Both the position numbers and the translations under genes were made by a program. Below the pieces are notes generated by a model that saw nothing but the letters and a program-made list of their open reading frames with translations, made no database searches and was not told where the DNA came from. Shown piece by piece: positions 24,761-33,728 of a stretch of DNA of 64,000 bases. How positions within the stretch are numbered: the first letter of the stretch is position 1; every line of letters starts with the position of its first letter. This stretch comes from Micromonospora sediminicola (GTDB taxonomy: Bacteria > Actinomycetota > Actinomycetes > Mycobacteriales > Micromonosporaceae). Location of the stretch: assembly GCF_900089585.1 (NCBI RefSeq), contig NZ_FLRH01000003.1, positions 496,001 to 560,000 on the forward strand, in the 5' to 3' direction.

Positions 24761-25983
24761 CTCAGCACTCCTCCCGCACCCGGCCGGGTCGCCAGGTGAT
24801 CCTCCACCGCCGGCAACAGCCAGGCGGCCACGTGTCCCAGCCGGGCGCCGGCCTCGGCCTGCCGGTCGCGCAGGTAGCGCGCGGCCAGCTCGACCAGGTA
24901 GAGCACCGCCACCAGGTCCTCGGTGCGGGCCGGCGGCGCGAACGGGGCGAGCGTGCCCGCCGCCCCGCCCAGCAGCTCGCGGGCCGCCGTCGTCGGCTCC
25001 ACCCCGGCCTTGGTGATCGCCGTCTGGAGCCGTCGGTGCAGCGCGTCGTAGCCGACCGGCACGCCCGCCGCGAACCGCTCCCAGTCCCAGACGAGCATCC
25101 GCCCGTCGGCCAGCGCCGCGCTGTTGCCGCCGTTCCAGTCGCCGTGCCAGGCGCCGAGGTCGAGCGTCGGGTCGAGGTCGACGACGGTGGCCAGCACCGC
25201 GCGCAGCCGCGCGGTCTCCGGCCGGTCACCCAGCGCCTCGACCTCGGCGGCGAGACGGTCGGCGTAGCCGCTGCCCGCGAGGGGTCGGCGGTCGACGCCC
25301 AGGCAGCGGCTGACCGCCACCATCGCCTCGCGTTCCCGCTCGGCGGCCGCCGCCGGCGTCGCCCGGGGCAGCCCCACGGGAAGTGCGCTCTGCACGAGCA
25401 GGGCGTGCGGGCCCCAGGCGCCGTGGTGCAACACGTCGGCCACCACGATCCCGGGCAGGTCGACGGTGGCCAGCCGGCGCAGGACCTCGGCCTCGGCGTC
25501 GACCAGGCCACGGGTGAGCGGGTCCACGCCCAGTTTGGCGTACCCCAACGGTCGGCCGTGGTCGTCGAGCAGCTGGATCACCGGCTTGCGGTTGGCGCGG
25601 GCCGGACCGATGTGCACGCTCAGCAACGCCGGGCGGCCGAGCACCTCGGTCAGGTGCTCCTCCAGCGTTCCGCCGGTCGCCCCGACCTGGAGACGGTCCC
25701 GGAAGGCGAGCCGGCCGAGACCGGTGCGGAAGGCGGTGGCCAGCAGCGACCGGCGCAGCCGGGCCCTCGTACCCACCGCCTCCGTCGAGTGCCGGACCGC
25801 GCTGGCCGCGGCCCGCCGCGAGCCGGCGGGCACCAGCAGCCGGGGTCGCGCGGCCGAGGGCACCACGGCGTAGCCGGCGCCGCCGCGGCGCAGCGTCGGG
25901 CCGGCCGGTTCCGGCCAGACCACGGCCGCCAGCTCGGGCAGGTACGCCGCGCGCGCGTCATCGACTCGTGGGGTTGCGGTCAT
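24757..25983 (-). CDS. Aminoglycoside-phosphotransferase-like kinase in the exopolysaccharide operon
   Basis: About 408 residues. The C-terminal half has the APH/choline-kinase catalytic loop LGAWHGDWNGGNSAAL (HGDxxxxN) and the metal-binding MLVWDWERFAAG in place of the usual DxD/DWE. The N-terminal lobe has HIGPARANRKPVIQLL and a Lys in GYAKLGVD. Start ATG 25983 is fused to the ligase stop as TGATG, and its own stop overlaps the sulfotransferase start. It could phosphorylate a sugar, the lipid-linked glycan or another small molecule; nothing in the sequence fixes this. Antibiotic modification is unlikely from context. Confidence 0.75.
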   Translation of the reverse strand: MTATPRVDDARAAYLPELAAVVWPEPAGPTLRRGGAGYAVVPSAARPRLLVPAGSRRAAASAVRHSTEAVGTRARLRRSLLATAFRTGLGRLAFRDRLQVGATGGTLEEHLTEVLGRPALLSVHIGPARANRKPVIQLLDDHGRPLGYAKLGVDPLTRGLVDAEAEVLRRLATVDLPGIVVADVLHHGAWGPHALLVQSALPVGLPRATPAAAAEREREAMVAVSRCLGVDRRPLAGSGYADRLAAEVEALGDRPETARLRAVLATVVDLDPTLDLGAWHGDWNGGNSAALADGRMLVWDWERFAAGVPVGYDALHRRLQTAITKAGVEPTTAARELLGGAAGTLAPFAPPARTEDLVAVLYLVELAARYLRDRQAEAGARLGHVAAWLLPAVEDHLATRPGAGGVLR

Positions 25984-27449
25984 CAGCGGGTCCGTTCCCG
26001 TCGGTTGGTCGGCACGGCGGACGCCACCGCGGCGAGCGCCTCCCGGCGCAGCGTCCGCAGGTACTGGTCGTTGCGGGCCAGCACCGCCACGCTGATCAGG
26101 CCGTACGCCAGCGTGGTGTTCAGGGCGCCGTAGAGGAACTGGAAGAACAGCATCAGGATCAGCACCGCGCTGCCGGCGATGCCGATGGCGGTATGGTCGC
26201 GTCGGAACCGCCACAGGCACCAGAGGAAGAACGCGCTGTAGCAGAACGCGCCGACCCAGCCCTGGCCCACGAGCAGGTTCCAGACCTGCCCGTTGCTGCC
26301 CAGCTCCCGGTTGCCGCACTGCTGGCAGTCGGCCGACTTGCCGATCGCGATCGACCGGTTGCTGCCGATCAGCGCCCGGTTGGCGCCGTAACCCAGCACC
26401 GGCGAGTGGTTGGCCGCCTCGACCGCCCCGTTGGACAGGGTGGCCCGGATCTCGTCACTGTGCCCGTTCTGCATCCGCTCGTCGAGCAGCCCGCCCAGCG
26501 GTGAGGCCAGCACCAGCACCCCGGCCAGCGCGGTAGCCAGCGCCATGCCGGCGAGGACCGCGATCCGGCCGCGCAGCGCCAGCCGCAGGGCGACGTAGAC
26601 GGCGGCGATCACCAGCCCGATCCAGAGACCGCGGTTGAGGGAGAACACGATCGGGAAGATCGCGGCGGCCACCATCAGGTATCCGCCGAGCCGGCGCAGC
26701 CCTCGGCCGTACACCACCCAGCCGACGAGGAACCAGATGAGCAGGATGCCCATGTTCTCGCCCCAGGTGTTCGTGTACTCGAACGGGGCGGCCGGACGCG
26801 GGGAACTGGCTTCGCCCTCCAGCACCTCCTGCACCTGGGCCACCTCGACGTGCATGAGCCGGTTGACGAACGGCTCCTTGGCGATGACGTCGGGCAGGAT
26901 GTAGTTGAGCGGGGCGGTGAACTTCAGGTCGGGCAGCAGCGCGCCGACGTAGCCGCCGATCACGGTGACCACGGCCAGGAACCCGAAGAGCCGCAGCATC
27001 CGGATCCGCGGCAGCTCCTTCTCGCTCAGGTTGAGCACGTAGAGCATCGTGATGGTCAGCGCCGTGTAGTTCATCACCCGGATGCCCCAGCCGATGTACC
27101 GGCCGAAACCGTCCGGGGCCAGCGTGTTCGGCGCGGTGACGTCCAGCATCAGCCCGGAGAGCACCACCCAGGCGAGCAGGATCAGCCAGAACCCGAAGCC
27201 GGGGGGCACCCGGATGCGGTCGCGCCGGCGCAGTTGGAACGCCATCGGCACGGCGAGGATGGCGAAGATGAACGACGGCAGGCCGAGCGCCCACCACACC
27301 GGGTAGAGCACGAAGAGCGCGATCAGCGGCCACGCGGTGGGCAGACCTCGACGTCCGGCGGCGCGTACGCCGGCCGGCGCCCCCGTCGGCACCGGATCAC
27401 TCGGCACCGGCTCCGGCCGCGAGGGCTGGAGCGGGACGAGCGTCTTCAT
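25983..27449 (-). CDS. O-antigen ligase/polymerase-like membrane protein
   Basis: About 488 residues with 11-12 membrane helices. A large extracytoplasmic loop before the last helices contains GYGANRALIGSNRS and QVWNLLVGQGWVGAFCY. The helix MVAAAIFPIVFSLNRGLWIGLV is the conserved Wzy_C/WaaL core. By family it polymerises or ligates undecaprenyl-linked repeats on the outer face of the membrane. The start overlaps the DUF3048 stop (ATGA) and its stop overlaps the kinase start. The loop CQQCG pair (SADCQQCGNRE) could form an extracytoplasmic disulfide. Confidence 0.87.
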   Translation of the reverse strand: MKTLVPLQPSRPEPVPSDPVPTGAPAGVRAAGRRGLPTAWPLIALFVLYPVWWALGLPSFIFAILAVPMAFQLRRRDRIRVPPGFGFWLILLAWVVLSGLMLDVTAPNTLAPDGFGRYIGWGIRVMNYTALTITMLYVLNLSEKELPRIRMLRLFGFLAVVTVIGGYVGALLPDLKFTAPLNYILPDVIAKEPFVNRLMHVEVAQVQEVLEGEASSPRPAAPFEYTNTWGENMGILLIWFLVGWVVYGRGLRRLGGYLMVAAAIFPIVFSLNRGLWIGLVIAAVYVALRLALRGRIAVLAGMALATALAGVLVLASPLGGLLDERMQNGHSDEIRATLSNGAVEAANHSPVLGYGANRALIGSNRSIAIGKSADCQQCGNRELGSNGQVWNLLVGQGWVGAFCYSAFFLWCLWRFRRDHTAIGIAGSAVLILMLFFQFLYGALNTTLAYGLISVAVLARNDQYLRTLRREALAAVASAVPTNRRERTR

Positions 27450-28441
27450 GTGACCGCTACCCGGGCCGTCGTCGGCGCGTAGACGATCCAGGTGGTGCCC
27501 GGCTGCGGGCGGACCTGGAATCCGGCCAGGTCGGTGACGTTGCAGACGAGCTTCTGCCCGGGCTTGCTCCACTGCGCCTTGGCGCTCGACGGCCCGGACA
27601 CGACCAGGGCCGCGCCCTTGCCGTAGACGTTGGCGCTCGGCAGGGAGCGCGGGCTGGGCTTGCGGACGTTCAGCGTCCGGTATTCCATCGTGAGCACGAC
27701 CACCGAGGCGGCGGTCACGGAGGTCTTGCCGACCCGTCCCGACCACTGCTGCTTCGCCTGGTCGTACGTCCAGGTCTGGGTGCGGTGACCGGACGCCGAG
27801 ACGGTGAGTTTGCTGGCGGGCGCGACGTCCCGGGTGGCCAGCGCCGTGCCCGTGGTGGCGTAGTCGAACAGCGGCGCCGGTGCGGCGCCGCCCTTCGGCG
27901 CGGTGGCCCGCAGTGCCGTCGTGGAGGTGTTTCCGCCCGGGAACGCGGAGCTGCGCTGCGCCGGCGTCACGCCGCTCAGGTCGGCGGCCTTGAGCTGGCT
28001 GACGAAACCGGTGGGACCACCGTCGTAGCCGAGCCAGGGGCGGAGCACGCCGACGCTGCGGATGTCGACCGGGCGGATCTCGGCCACCGGGCCGATCTTC
28101 GCGGCGTCGCGGGACTGGTAGACCGCGCTCAGGTGCAGGCTGCCCGACTCGGCGAACTCCTGGTAGACCAGGTCCGCCGCGTCGAGGCCGGTCGCGGTGC
28201 CGGACTCGCTCACCCGGATCGGCACCGCCAGCGCCTGCCGCGCCTCCACTCCCGGCTGGGTCAGCGGCTGCCCGGAGAGCGGCCCCGCCGGCAGGCTGGG
28301 CGTCGGGCTGGGCTTCGGCGCCGGGGTGCCCGGGTCGACCAGGTCGGTCGCACCCGGGGGCGGCGGGTCGCTGCACGCGGCGCCCAGCGCGACGATCAGC
28401 ACCCCGACGGCCGACGCCACGACAGACCGTCGGAGCCTCAC
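27446..28441 (-). CDS. DUF3048 (YerB-like) lipoprotein
   Basis: 331 residues. The signal ends LGAAC (lipidated Cys23) and a Pro/Ala-rich linker follows. The body matches what is known of YerB/DUF3048: the N-terminal part has GLDAADLVYQEFAESGS and AAKIGPVAEIRPVDIRSV, and the C-terminal part LDYRTL-like segments and QKLVCNVTDLAGFQV. It is exported and membrane-anchored. Family function is poorly known. Its position between the Wzz-like and polymerase genes, with 4-base overlaps on both sides (GTGA and ATGA), argues for a role in the same polymer pathway. Confidence 0.8.
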   Translation of the reverse strand: MRLRRSVVASAVGVLIVALGAACSDPPPPGATDLVDPGTPAPKPSPTPSLPAGPLSGQPLTQPGVEARQALAVPIRVSESGTATGLDAADLVYQEFAESGSLHLSAVYQSRDAAKIGPVAEIRPVDIRSVGVLRPWLGYDGGPTGFVSQLKAADLSGVTPAQRSSAFPGGNTSTTALRATAPKGGAAPAPLFDYATTGTALATRDVAPASKLTVSASGHRTQTWTYDQAKQQWSGRVGKTSVTAASVVVLTMEYRTLNVRKPSPRSLPSANVYGKGAALVVSGPSSAKAQWSKPGQKLVCNVTDLAGFQVRPQPGTTWIVYAPTTARVAVT

Positions 28442-30336
28442 TCCTGGTCCTCCACCGGGTCGAAGGCCATCGAGAGCCGGCCCTGGCCGTCGACACCGTC
28501 GATGTCACGCTTCGACCGGTAGACGGTGGACGGCGGCTGCCGGACCGCGCCGCCGGCCTGGACCGGCGCGGGCGGGCCGGGCTTGGCGGCGGGCACGGCG
28601 CTCGGGGCCGGGTTCGGGTTCGAGGTCGGCTTGCGAGGGCCCGGGGCCGGCTTGCGCGGGGCGGAACCACCGGACGACGAGCCGACCGGCCGGGGCAGGA
28701 TCATCGTGCTGTCGCTGGTCGGCTGGCCACCACCCGGGCGGAAGACAGGCTCCGGGCGCGGTCGGGGCGACGGCCGGCGCTCGTCCCGCTGGTTCTCGGC
28801 GGCGGGGGTACCGCCGGCGGCCGGGCTGCCGGCCTGCTCCGGCAGGCGGGGCGCCATCACGCTGCCCAGCACCGGCGCGTCCACCTGCTCGAACTGCTGG
28901 AGGGCGGCGGTGATCTCGCTGGTCCGGGTCCGCCCGCTCTCGATCACGAGGATCACTCCGTCGACGTGCCGGGCCAGGGCCTGCGCCTCGACGGCCTGGG
29001 TGGGTCGGGCGGTCTCGATCAGCACGTGGTCGAAGCGGTCGGCGAGCTCGTCGAGGATCCCCAGCATGGTGGCGACCGGCAGCTCCACGTCGGTGTCCAG
29101 CTCGCCGGGCAGCAGGGCGCGCAGCGTGTTCAGCCCGGGGGCGGGGGTGAGCGCGGCGAGCGCGCCGACGTCGTGCCGCAGCACGTCGGCGAGGGTGTGC
29201 CGGGGCTTCGCCCCGCCGAACATGGCGGTCAGCGGCGAGTCGGGCCGGGTGGTGACGATCGCGACCTGGGCGCCGGTGCGGGCGTACGCGGCGGCCAGGT
29301 TACCGGCGACGAAACCGGCGGCCGGGCCGGGCGAGGTGTCGGTGAGCAGCAGTTGGCGGCCGCGCCCCGGCCGGGGCTCCGACATGATCGAGAGCAGCAC
29401 GTTGCGCAGCCGGCCCAACTCACGCGAGACCCGGTGGGTGGGCGGCAGGATGCTCAGCGACGGCGCGCGGAGCGGCAGCTCCAGCAGCGTCGACAGGCCC
29501 GTGCGGGCGGTCACGTCACGACCCCGCCGGACGCGGGTGTCGAGCCGGTCCAGGACCAGGGCGAGCACGATGCCGAAGAGCAGCCCGGCGCCCATCCCGC
29601 TGGCCAGGTTCAGCGTGCGGTTCGGCGAACTGGGCTTCCGGGGCAGGGCCGCGTCGGAGATGATCTGGCCGGCGTCGGGCGCGTTGTCCTGCAGCGGGCT
29701 GAGCCGCTCGTTGAGTCGGGTCAGCTGGTTGGTGAGGACCTGCTTGCTGGCCTCGGCCTGGGCCCGGGCGGCGGAGTTGGCCGGCGCCGCGGCGATCTTG
29801 CCGGCGGTCGCGGTCAGCTGCTTGTTGACCTCGGCGATCTGCTGGGTGATCGAGGTGATCTCGTTCTCCACCGCCTTGGCCGCCGTGGCGAGCCGCAGGT
29901 CGAGGTACGCCTGCGCGAACGAGTGCGAGCCGTTCTGCGCCGCCTGCGGCGTGGTGCCCTCGTACGAGATCTGGAGCACCTGGCTGTTCGGCGGCACGGT
30001 GACCGACAGCGACCGCACCAGGTCCTCGTTGCTGGTGCTGGTCTTCAGCAGGGCGCGGGCCCGCTCGGCCACCACCAGGGAGCGGACCACCTGCGCCTCG
30101 GTGTCGAGGTTGACCTTGGTGCCCGGCACCGCGTCGGGGCCGACCTGGCGCACCAGCACCGACGTGGTGGAGGTGTAGGTGGGCGTCTGCAGCTTGGTGA
30201 CGAGCAGACCCGATCCGATGCCGAGCAGGGCCGCGAGCGCGAGGATCCACCATCGGCGGCGGAGCCACTCGAGGTAGGACATCAGCGTGGGCCCGTCCGC
30301 GTCGTGCTGCACATCGGGGCGGTGAGGTGAGGGCAT
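28438..30336 (-). CDS. Wzz/chain-length regulator fused to a degenerate BY-kinase-like domain
   Basis: 632 residues. The Wzz domain has helix 1 (WWILALAALLGIGSGLLVT, about 29-47), an extracytoplasmic coiled region, and helix 2 (about 231-255). Residues about 300-490 resemble a tyrosine autokinase, but the Walker A site reads DTSPGPAAGFVAGNLA with no GK[S/T], and the Walker B-like strand reads VLIETARP rather than an Asp-containing motif. A Pro/Ser/Gly-rich tail (about 500-632) lacks a Tyr cluster. It therefore probably controls chain length without kinase activity. It is first gene of the seven-gene operon; start ATG 30336, with ATG 30282 as the alternative. Confidence 0.85.
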   Translation of the reverse strand: MPSPHRPDVQHDADGPTLMSYLEWLRRRWWILALAALLGIGSGLLVTKLQTPTYTSTTSVLVRQVGPDAVPGTKVNLDTEAQVVRSLVVAERARALLKTSTSNEDLVRSLSVTVPPNSQVLQISYEGTTPQAAQNGSHSFAQAYLDLRLATAAKAVENEITSITQQIAEVNKQLTATAGKIAAAPANSAARAQAEASKQVLTNQLTRLNERLSPLQDNAPDAGQIISDAALPRKPSSPNRTLNLASGMGAGLLFGIVLALVLDRLDTRVRRGRDVTARTGLSTLLELPLRAPSLSILPPTHRVSRELGRLRNVLLSIMSEPRPGRGRQLLLTDTSPGPAAGFVAGNLAAAYARTGAQVAIVTTRPDSPLTAMFGGAKPRHTLADVLRHDVGALAALTPAPGLNTLRALLPGELDTDVELPVATMLGILDELADRFDHVLIETARPTQAVEAQALARHVDGVILVIESGRTRTSEITAALQQFEQVDAPVLGSVMAPRLPEQAGSPAAGGTPAAENQRDERRPSPRPRPEPVFRPGGGQPTSDSTMILPRPVGSSSGGSAPRKPAPGPRKPTSNPNPAPSAVPAAKPGPPAPVQAGGAVRQPPSTVYRSKRDIDGVDGQGRLSMAFDPVEDQE

Positions 30337-30490
30337 CGGAGTGTGTCGCTCCCTTTCGACCGGACCGGCCAGTCAGCCGTGGGACGTCCGCGCCACGGTG
30401 AATTCTGAGTCTCCCTGATCGGAGCGGAGAGTGGAAGTCGCCGAGGGTCCGCCACTTCTGCCCGGAGGGTGCCGGGACGATAATGCACTG

Positions 30491-31429
30491 GTGCGCTTCT
30501 GCTATCACATCCAGAGTCACCGTTCGCCCGACCAGCTGACCAGGCTGGTCCACGCGGTGAAGCGGTACAGTCCGGACAGTATCGTGCACATCAGCCATGA
30601 CGTGAACGGGGCTCCGCTCGACCTCTCCGAGCTGCGCACACTACGCGACGTGACGGTTCAGTACCACGAGGGTGGTTACGGCGACTTCAGTCACGTCGAT
30701 CGCTACATGGCGGCCGTGGACTGGCTGAACGGTGAGGGTGTGCAGGTCGACTGGTTGGTGAACATCACCGGTCAGGACTACCCGATCCGTCCGCTCGACC
30801 AGGCGGAGGCCGAGCTGATCGGCTCCGGCGCCGACGGGTTCATGGAGTACTGGGACGCGTTCGGTCCGGAGAGCCACTGGCCGCAACGTCGGGTCCGCTC
30901 CCGCTACCACTTCCAGCACCGTCGGCTGCGCGGGCTCAGCCCGCGGGCCAAGAAGCTGCTCCGGCCGGTGCAGGCGGTCAACCGGATCCAGCCGCTGATG
31001 CGGGTGCACGTGTCGTACGGGCTGGTGGTGGGTCGGCGGGCCCGCACCCCGTTCGGGCCCGACCTGCGGCTGCACGGCGGGTCGGCGTTCTCGTCGTTGA
31101 CCTGGCCGGTGGTGGCCTACCTGCGGGAATACTTCGACCGGCGGCCGGACGTGGTCGACTACTTCCGGCACTGCCTCTCGCCGGTGGAGGCGGTCTTCCA
31201 GACCATCGTGTGCAGCGCGGACCGGTTCAACCTGGTGCCGGACTGCAAGCGCTACTTCGACTTCCGGAACAGCACGTTCAACCACCCGAAGTCGCTCACC
31301 GCCGACGACCTGCCCCGGGCGTTGGCCAGCGGCGCCCACTTCGCCCGCAAGTTCGACTACGAGCGCAACCCGGAGCTGCTCGACGTCCTCGACGCCCACC
31401 TGGCCGCCGCGGCGACCCCGAGGGCCTGA
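30491..31429 (+). CDS. GT14 (core-2/I-branching type) glycosyltransferase
   Basis: About 312 residues. It starts VRFCYHIQSHRSPDQLTRLV and continues IVHISHDVNG, DWLVNITGQDYPIRPL, and LRLHGGSAFSSLTWPVVAYL. These are the hallmarks of the Branch/GT14 family (beta-1,6-GlcNAc or xylosyl-type transferases). VEAVFQTIVC matches the conserved E-x-x-F-Q-T motif, whose Glu is the likely catalytic base. GTG 30491 is chosen because homology starts there. It is divergent from the Wzz operon across a 154-base promoter region. It may add a branch to the surface polymer. Confidence 0.83.
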   Translation: MRFCYHIQSHRSPDQLTRLVHAVKRYSPDSIVHISHDVNGAPLDLSELRTLRDVTVQYHEGGYGDFSHVDRYMAAVDWLNGEGVQVDWLVNITGQDYPIRPLDQAEAELIGSGADGFMEYWDAFGPESHWPQRRVRSRYHFQHRRLRGLSPRAKKLLRPVQAVNRIQPLMRVHVSYGLVVGRRARTPFGPDLRLHGGSAFSSLTWPVVAYLREYFDRRPDVVDYFRHCLSPVEAVFQTIVCSADRFNLVPDCKRYFDFRNSTFNHPKSLTADDLPRALASGAHFARKFDYERNPELLDVLDAHLAAAATPRA

Positions 31430-31435
31430 CCGGTT

Positions 31436-31462
31436 CCGGCGGGCCGGCGACCGGCCCGCCGG
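31436..31462. terminator. Bidirectional intrinsic terminator
   Basis: CCGGCGGGCCGG and its complement CCGGCCCGCCGG (12-bp perfect arms) around a CGA loop. It lies between the convergent GT14 and sulfotransferase genes. Confidence 0.8.
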
Positions 31463-31471
31463 ACCGGCGGC

Positions 31472-32461
31472 TCAGCGGTAGTCGTACCGCCGACGCAGCG
31501 GCCAGGTCATCGCACCGACCATCCGGCGGCGGCCGGGCGCGTACTCACGACGCCACTTCTCGTCGAGGCTGAGCGCGATCGGCCCGGTGCGCATCCGGAT
31601 CCGTCCGCCGGCCACCGCGTGCGACCCGGCCTGCTCGAACTCGGTGCCGTGCAGGAACGACAGCGGGTCGACCTGGCCGGTCACGTCGGCCGTCAGGGCG
31701 GCGATCCGGCCCAGCTCCGTCCGTGGGTCGCGGACCAGGTCCTCGTACCGGACGACCACCCGCGGGACGCCGGACCGGGCGAGCGACGAGATCATCGCGT
31801 TGACGGTGACCCAGCGCCGCGCGGTCAGCCGGGCCGAGCGCTGGTTCATCCGGCCCTTGGTGGAGGTGCCCTCGGGCAGCTCGACGAGCTGGCTCCAGGA
31901 GTAGGCCACCCCGCGCGGGTCGCGGAGGATGTGCACCAGCCGCAGGTCGATCTCCGGCGCGCGGGCCAGGATGTACGCCAGCGAGGGGCGCTTGGTCGAG
32001 TCGACCACCACCTTGGCGCCGGACACCTCGGCGATCGCCCGGTAGAGCTTCGTGATCAGCGTCGTGTAGCGCTCCAGGTCCTGCCGGAAACCCGGCACGA
32101 CCCGGGCCCCCTTGATCATCGGAACCTTGCCGGTGGCGTCGACCCGGCGTTGCAGGGCGCGGACCTCCTGCACGTCGATGTTCGCCCAGCCGCCGTACGC
32201 GCGCCGGCCGACCTCACCCCAGAACGGGCACTCGTCGAAGTGTTCCCCGCAGGCGCAGCGGAAGTTCCGTTCCACCCCGGACTGCCACAGGTAGAACAAC
32301 TCGCCGACGTCGCAGTGGTCGACGAACTGGCCGAGCATCAGGTCGAGCAGGGTGGAACCGCTGCGCGGCATCCCGCAGACGTAGAGCACCGTCACCCGGT
32401 CGGTGCCGGACGGAGCGCCCGCCCCGGAACCGTCCGCTGCCGCAGGCTGCTGGGCCGTCAT
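31472..32461 (-). CDS. Sulfotransferase, second copy
   Basis: About 329 residues. ATG 32461 follows GAGGAGAAG. The PAPS 5' motif VCGMPRSGSTLLDLML is near residue 28, and the 3' motif HILRDPRGVAYSWSQL is in the middle. A Cys pair lies in FRCACGEHFDECPFWGE. It is clearly paralogous to the plus-strand enzyme at 33725, with the same GRSGST/PRSGST, CGCGE and AYSW landmarks. It stands alone, convergent with GT14 and divergent from the Alg14-like gene. It probably sulfates another position of the same glycan. Confidence 0.87.
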   Translation of the reverse strand: MTAQQPAAADGSGAGAPSGTDRVTVLYVCGMPRSGSTLLDLMLGQFVDHCDVGELFYLWQSGVERNFRCACGEHFDECPFWGEVGRRAYGGWANIDVQEVRALQRRVDATGKVPMIKGARVVPGFRQDLERYTTLITKLYRAIAEVSGAKVVVDSTKRPSLAYILARAPEIDLRLVHILRDPRGVAYSWSQLVELPEGTSTKGRMNQRSARLTARRWVTVNAMISSLARSGVPRVVVRYEDLVRDPRTELGRIAALTADVTGQVDPLSFLHGTEFEQAGSHAVAGGRIRMRTGPIALSLDEKWRREYAPGRRRMVGAMTWPLRRRYDYR

Positions 32462-32679
32462 CGATCGCTTCTCCTCGTCCCCGGTGGATGTCAAGCGGCA
32501 GTGTAGGCGCGATCGGAGGAGCCGGGGATTGGCGGAATGCGTGAAGGAATCCGACCGGCAGGACGTGAATCGTGACTCCCACTTCTGTTCCGCGTGCGCT
32601 GCCGTTAGATTGTTCCGGCGCTCAGCTGACCGTCCCACGGAAGTGGCACGGGTGTGCGGTGGGGGAGGCGGTTGGAGAC

Positions 32680-33138
32680 GTGGAGCCCGGTGAAGTCATG
32701 CTCGTGGGTTCCAGTGGCGGGCACCTTGCCCAGCTGCTGGCGCTCGCACCCTGGTATCGCAACCGCGCTCGTTCCTGGGTGACCTTCGACACCCCGGACG
32801 CGCGCTCGCTGCTCGACGGGGAGCAGGTCGTGTGGGCGCACCACCCCACCACCCGCAACGTGAAGAACCTGGCCCGGAACATGCTGCTCGCGGTCCGGAC
32901 GCTCAAGCGCCGCAACATCGACGCGGTGGTCACCACCGGCGCCGGTGTCGCGTTGCCGTTCGTCGTGGTGGCGCGGCTGCGCGGGATCCCCACCGTCTAC
33001 ATCGAGGTGTACGACCGGATCGACAGCCCCACGCTCACCGCCCGGCTCTGCCGCCCGTTCCTCTCGGCGATGCTGGTGCAGTGGGAGGAGCAGCGCCGCT
33101 TCTATCCCGACGGCACCGTGGTGGGGAATCTCCTGTGA
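32680..33138 (+). CDS. Alg14/PssD-like glycosyltransferase subunit
   Basis: About 152 residues. VMLVGSSGGHLAQLLAL is the conserved N-terminal glycine motif, and VVTTGAGVALPFVVVARLRG and PTVYIEVYDRIDSPTL follow. This is the membrane-associated, acceptor-side half of a split GT28-type transferase. GTG 32680 (after GGAG) or ATG 32698 may start it. Its stop overlaps the start of the donor-side half as GTGA. In other bacteria such pairs (PssD/PssE) build exopolysaccharide repeat units. Confidence 0.87.
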   Translation: MEPGEVMLVGSSGGHLAQLLALAPWYRNRARSWVTFDTPDARSLLDGEQVVWAHHPTTRNVKNLARNMLLAVRTLKRRNIDAVVTTGAGVALPFVVVARLRGIPTVYIEVYDRIDSPTLTARLCRPFLSAMLVQWEEQRRFYPDGTVVGNLL

Positions 33139-33728
33139 CCTCGTTCATCCCCCGGCAGCGGCAGACCGACCCGGAGCCGGACACCGTGCTGGCCATGGTC
33201 GGCACCGACGTGCACAGGTTCGACCGGCTGGTCGGCTGGCTGGAACGCTGGTGGACCGCCCGCGCCGACGGTCCGCGGCAGGTCCGGCTGGTCCTCCAGT
33301 ACGGCAGCAGCACCCCGCCGGACCTGCCGGACGCGGTGCCGTTCCTGGCCCACGACGAGTTGCAGCGGGCGATCGCCGAGGCGAACGTCGTGGTCTGCCA
33401 CGGCGGGCCGGCCACCATCACCGAGGCCCGACGCAACGGCCACCTGCCGATCGTGGTCCCGCGCGACCCCGCCCACCACGAGCACGTCGACAACCACCAG
33501 CAGCTCTTCTCCCGCCGGCTCGGCTCCGCCGGCATGGTGCGGCTGGTCGAGACCGAGGCCGACCTGGTCGAGGCGCTCGACAAGGCGCTCGTCGACCCGG
33601 CGACCTTCCGGCTGGACGCCGACCCGGACCGCCCCGACCCCCGCGCCGCCGCGGCGGCGCGCGTCGGCCAGATCGTCGAGGACCTGGTACGCCAGCGTGC
33701 GTCGGGACGACGCCGGTGGTGGCGGTGA
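33135..33728 (+). CDS. Alg13/PssE-like glycosyltransferase subunit
   Basis: About 197 residues. AMVGTDVHRFDRLVGWLE opens the domain. The GT28 donor motif VVCHGGPATITEARRNG, followed by PIVVPRDPAHHEHVDNHQ, identifies the UDP-sugar-binding half, which pairs with the Alg14-like protein encoded just upstream. The GTG shares bases with the upstream stop. Together they should transfer one sugar to a lipid-linked intermediate at the inner membrane face. The sugar is unknown. Confidence 0.88.
   Translation: MTSFIPRQRQTDPEPDTVLAMVGTDVHRFDRLVGWLERWWTARADGPRQVRLVLQYGSSTPPDLPDAVPFLAHDELQRAIAEANVVVCHGGPATITEARRNGHLPIVVPRDPAHHEHVDNHQQLFSRRLGSAGMVRLVETEADLVEALDKALVDPATFRLDADPDRPDPRAAAAARVGQIVEDLVRQRASGRRRWWR

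Noticed and set aside
24757..25983. Aminoglycoside resistance kinase
   Set aside because: The catalytic loop is shared by many small-molecule kinases, and tight overlap with polysaccharide genes makes a resistance role unlikely.
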